Assembly (NCBI GenBank): GCA_937885235.1
Contig: CAKZZK010000236.1
Coordinates: 1 to 22,839 of the forward strand
DNA: 22,839 bases
Reading direction: 5' to 3'
From: an uncultured Treponema sp.
Lineage (GTDB): Bacteria > Spirochaetota > Spirochaetia > Treponematales > Treponemataceae
Positions within the stretch are counted from its first letter, which is position 1. Every line of letters begins with the position of its first letter. Shown here in pieces: positions 20,728 through 22,839 of the stretch. The notes under the pieces were generated by a model. The model did not search any database, was not told where the DNA came from, and saw only the letters and a list, made by a program, of their open reading frames with translations. The position numbers and the translations under genes were made by a program.

Positions 20728-22839
20728 CTATGCCAGCCTGCGTATGATTTGTCTGCCATACTTATTTGATGGAAGAGTGCACTCTTTTTCACCGGTGTCA
20801 AAATTGAAATACCACACGCCGCCTTTTTCTTTATCCTCAGTCGATGACCAGTACTTTCCTGAAAGCTCAAAACCTTTGAGAAAATCACGATTTCTGTACA
20901 TTTGTTCCCACTGTTCAATAGTCGGAAGCAGCCATCCTGAGGAATAGGGAGCGGGCAGGTCTTTCCCAAATTCAGAAGCAGCCATTTTAACCTTTTCAAA
21001 CGAGTCCTTGTCAAAAGTATACCAGGCAAGCGCATACGTAGTGCTTGCAGAGTCTCCCAGCAGGCACACTTTTGCGACAATACCGCCGTCAACCTTTGTT
21101 CCCGCCTTTTTCATTGTGCCGTCTTTGAGCACAATGTCGCCAAGTGCAAAGTCCGATTTTATGTTGGCATCGGAAGCATAGCGCTTGCGTTGCGCTTCAA
21201 GCTCTGATTTTTTCTTTTTGAGTGCAATCATTGCATCGTCCACCTTTTGCAGGAGGATGCCGCTGTATCGCTGTTTTGCAAAGGCATTGTGTTCGAACGG
21301 ACCTGCATTTTCGTCACGGAATGACTGCAAGTCGGTGATTTCGCCATCAAGCTGTTCAAGGATTGGCGTATATTCTGCCTTGTCGAATGCAGCGAGTACG
21401 GTTTTCTTTGCAAGCGGCTCATAGAGCTTTTGCTCAAAGTAATCCTTTGCGGGAACGGCGGCGATAGCTTCTGTTTTTTCAATAGTATACTCGTCTGTAA
21501 TACTTACAGGCAAATAACTATAACTATCCTCCTGCTTATAAGTGCATGTTATCGTATCACCATTCTTTGAAAAACTACTTTCTTGAGCATATATTTCTCC
21601 ATTATCATAATATATTCTGTGATAATTACTTCCTATGCTGTTTACAGTTATAAACCACGGTACGCCTTTATAATCGCGACATTTATAGCATTGCTTATTA
21701 TCAACTTTCTCGATTATTGGCTCCGCCGGTTTTGCTTCAACACCTTTGACAACGATATGGTTAAACCATTTGGTGTCAATCGCTTTCTTGAAGTCGGCTA
21801 TTTTGTCAGAGATGTCGTTCAATGTTGTTGCGCAGTCAATGCCGTTTTGCTGTAAAATCTTTTCCACAATGCTGTCGGCTTCCTTGTGCTGGGCATCCGT
21901 ATTCCAGATTGCGTACTCAATAAGCGAGCAGTCCATCAGGTCAACGGTACTGCGCCCGTTCAGGAACGCACTTGTTTTGAGGATATGCACGATTTTCTTC
22001 CAGCGGCGGTCAGAGACATAATAGGCTTCATCGTCCTTGTGCTTGTCATCGCCGTTCAGCCGCGCAAGCTCCTGCCGGACTGCCGTGATGACGTTCTTTG
22101 CCTCATCGCTCAGTTCAACCTTGGTGATTTCTGCCTGCCAGCTTTCCACCTCGGCAATTTTGAACAAGGCGGATTTTTGTTCTGTAGTCGCAATGAGGCT
22201 GCTGTTTCCGTCATCAACTACTTTAAAGAAATCGTCTTCTTTTGCAACAGGATTCACAAAGACGCGCAAAATGAACCTGTCCCACAGGGCTTCAAGCCCT
22301 CGGTTCTTTTCAGGCAGCTCGTTAGATGCAGAGGCAAGGGACACCAGCGGCACTTTTTCAACCCTGCTTCCGTTGTGAAATTTCTTTTCGTTGATAATCG
22401 TAAGCAACGTGTTTAAAATAGCGGGGCCGCTTTTCCAGATTTCATCCAGAAATGCGACTTTTGCCTTGGGCAGGTAGCCTTCTGTCTGCCTTGTATAGCG
22501 GCTTGGCGTTTCATTCAATGCGGAAAGGTCTACCGGTCCGCAGATTTCATCAGGCGTGGAAAATTCGTTCATCAGGTATTCAAAGTATGAGTCGTTTTCA
22601 ATGCCAAATGCACCGTCTTTGTAAAAATCGCTGAAAGCTGCTGCAATCCGGCGGCTGACCATGCTTTTTGCCGTTCCCGGTGGTCCAATAAAGAAAATGC
22701 TTTCTTTGGCTGCCGCGCTCAGCAATGCAAGGCGCACGGCTTCTTCTTTGCCATAAAGGTTTTGGTTCAGATAGGCAAGGAGCGTCTTTATGCGCTCGGG
22801 GAGACTTGGGGTTTCCTCAGCCTCATTTATCTGGGGGGG
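20728..22839 (-). CDS. ravA: RavA-like MoxR AAA+ ATPase with extra C-terminal DUF1566-like domain (N-terminus outside window)
   Basis: 703 residues are visible and the frame is open to the window edge, so the start lies beyond 22839; probably only a few residues are missing. The MoxR-type AAA+ domain has Walker A GPPGTAKS (visible 52-59), FEYLMNEFSTPDEICGP, Walker B AFLDEIW (Asp132, Glu133), SASNELPE and ALWDRFILR. A helical RavA part follows, with YVSDRRWKKIVHILKTSAFLNGRS, all close to E. coli RavA. Visible residues 370-464 form an A/T-rich-coded segment with CYKC (384-387) where RavA has its LARA domain. A charged helix (about 520-555) leads to a C-terminal domain (about 563-703) with SGWLLPTIEQWEQMY, YWSSTED, YFNFDTGE and a final IIRR, which resembles DUF1566. 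E. coli RavA (about 500 residues) has no such domain. A start codon at 22737 would delete the first AAA+ helix. Confidence 0.88.
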   Translation of the reverse strand, partial: PPQINEAEETPSLPERIKTLLAYLNQNLYGKEEAVRLALLSAAAKESIFFIGPPGTAKSMVSRRIAAAFSDFYKDGAFGIENDSYFEYLMNEFSTPDEICGPVDLSALNETPSRYTRQTEGYLPKAKVAFLDEIWKSGPAILNTLLTIINEKKFHNGSRVEKVPLVSLASASNELPEKNRGLEALWDRFILRVFVNPVAKEDDFFKVVDDGNSSLIATTEQKSALFKIAEVESWQAEITKVELSDEAKNVITAVRQELARLNGDDKHKDDEAYYVSDRRWKKIVHILKTSAFLNGRSTVDLMDCSLIEYAIWNTDAQHKEADSIVEKILQQNGIDCATTLNDISDKIADFKKAIDTKWFNHIVVKGVEAKPAEPIIEKVDNKQCYKCRDYKGVPWFITVNSIGSNYHRIYYDNGEIYAQESSFSKNGDTITCTYKQEDSYSYLPVSITDEYTIEKTEAIAAVPAKDYFEQKLYEPLAKKTVLAAFDKAEYTPILEQLDGEITDLQSFRDENAGPFEHNAFAKQRYSGILLQKVDDAMIALKKKKSELEAQRKRYASDANIKSDFALGDIVLKDGTMKKAGTKVDGGIVAKVCLLGDSASTTYALAWYTFDKDSFEKVKMAASEFGKDLPAPYSSGWLLPTIEQWEQMYRNRDFLKGFELSGKYWSSTEDKEKGGVWYFNFDTGEKECTLPSNKYGRQIIRRLA

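Noticed and set aside
22737..22737. GTG at 22737 as the ravA start
   Set aside because: The upstream codons are in frame to the window edge and encode PERIKTLLAYLNQNLYGKEEA, which matches the first helix of RavA proteins, so the gene begins outside the window.

Overview
The window looks like a chromosomal segment of a moderately GC-rich spirochaete, most likely a Treponema-type species. This is inferred from gene content and has not been tested by a search: paralogous AAA-ATPase/PD-(D/E)XK proteins, a Treponema-style DUF1566-like (YWSSTE) domain, a lipoprotein with an LLAGC lipobox, an outer-membrane barrel ending in Phe, and a dephospho-CoA kinase with a GKN P-loop. The sequence is almost fully coding. 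No gap over about 150 bases lies between genes, and I see no tRNA, rRNA, CRISPR array or transposase.

Layout. (1) 1-365 is the 3' end of glutamate synthase large subunit (gltB), closed by a strong terminator. (2) 441-3158, minus strand: a DUF4153 membrane protein and a SanA/DUF218 envelope protein, separated by four tandem 22-nt repeats. (3) 3182-10226: a creBCD-like envelope-stress locus (response regulator, ChvG/CreC-like histidine kinase, CreD) bracketed by two direct copies of a 1.59-kb unit. Each copy carries its own promoter and an AAA-ATPase/PD-(D/E)XK gene. (4) 10208-11146, minus: an outer-membrane beta-barrel. (5) 11230-15904, plus: a tight cluster polA - coaE - SPOR protein - ybaK. 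(6) 15894-17462, minus: an orphan family-5 solute-binding lipoprotein. (7) 17523-18586, minus: a third AAA ATPase gene that has lost its C-terminal nuclease domain and leaves an out-of-frame remnant. (8) 18638-18713, plus: a possible small RNA made of two hairpins with a U-tract terminator. (9) 18727-22839, minus: a RavA (MoxR AAA+) and ViaA (VWA) pair in visibly more AT-rich DNA. RavA carries an AT-rich, cysteine-containing middle segment and an extra C-terminal DUF1566-like domain.

How the parts work together. The Cre-type two-component pair probably senses an envelope signal and drives creD. A direct repeat with an 11-bp period sits just upstream of the creD -10 box, as expected for an OmpR-family activator. 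RavA and ViaA should form a MoxR ATPase/VWA metal-binding remodelling pair, here with an added presumed recognition domain. Most recognisable promoters place the -10 box only 6-10 nt before the start codon, so many first genes of transcription units look leaderless. Genes inside units (creD, coaE, SPOR) have normal Shine-Dalgarno sequences.

The points most worth following are the promoter/start-codon geometry, the RavA fusion, the homogenised repeat pair around creBCD, the candidate small RNA and the 22-nt tandem repeats.
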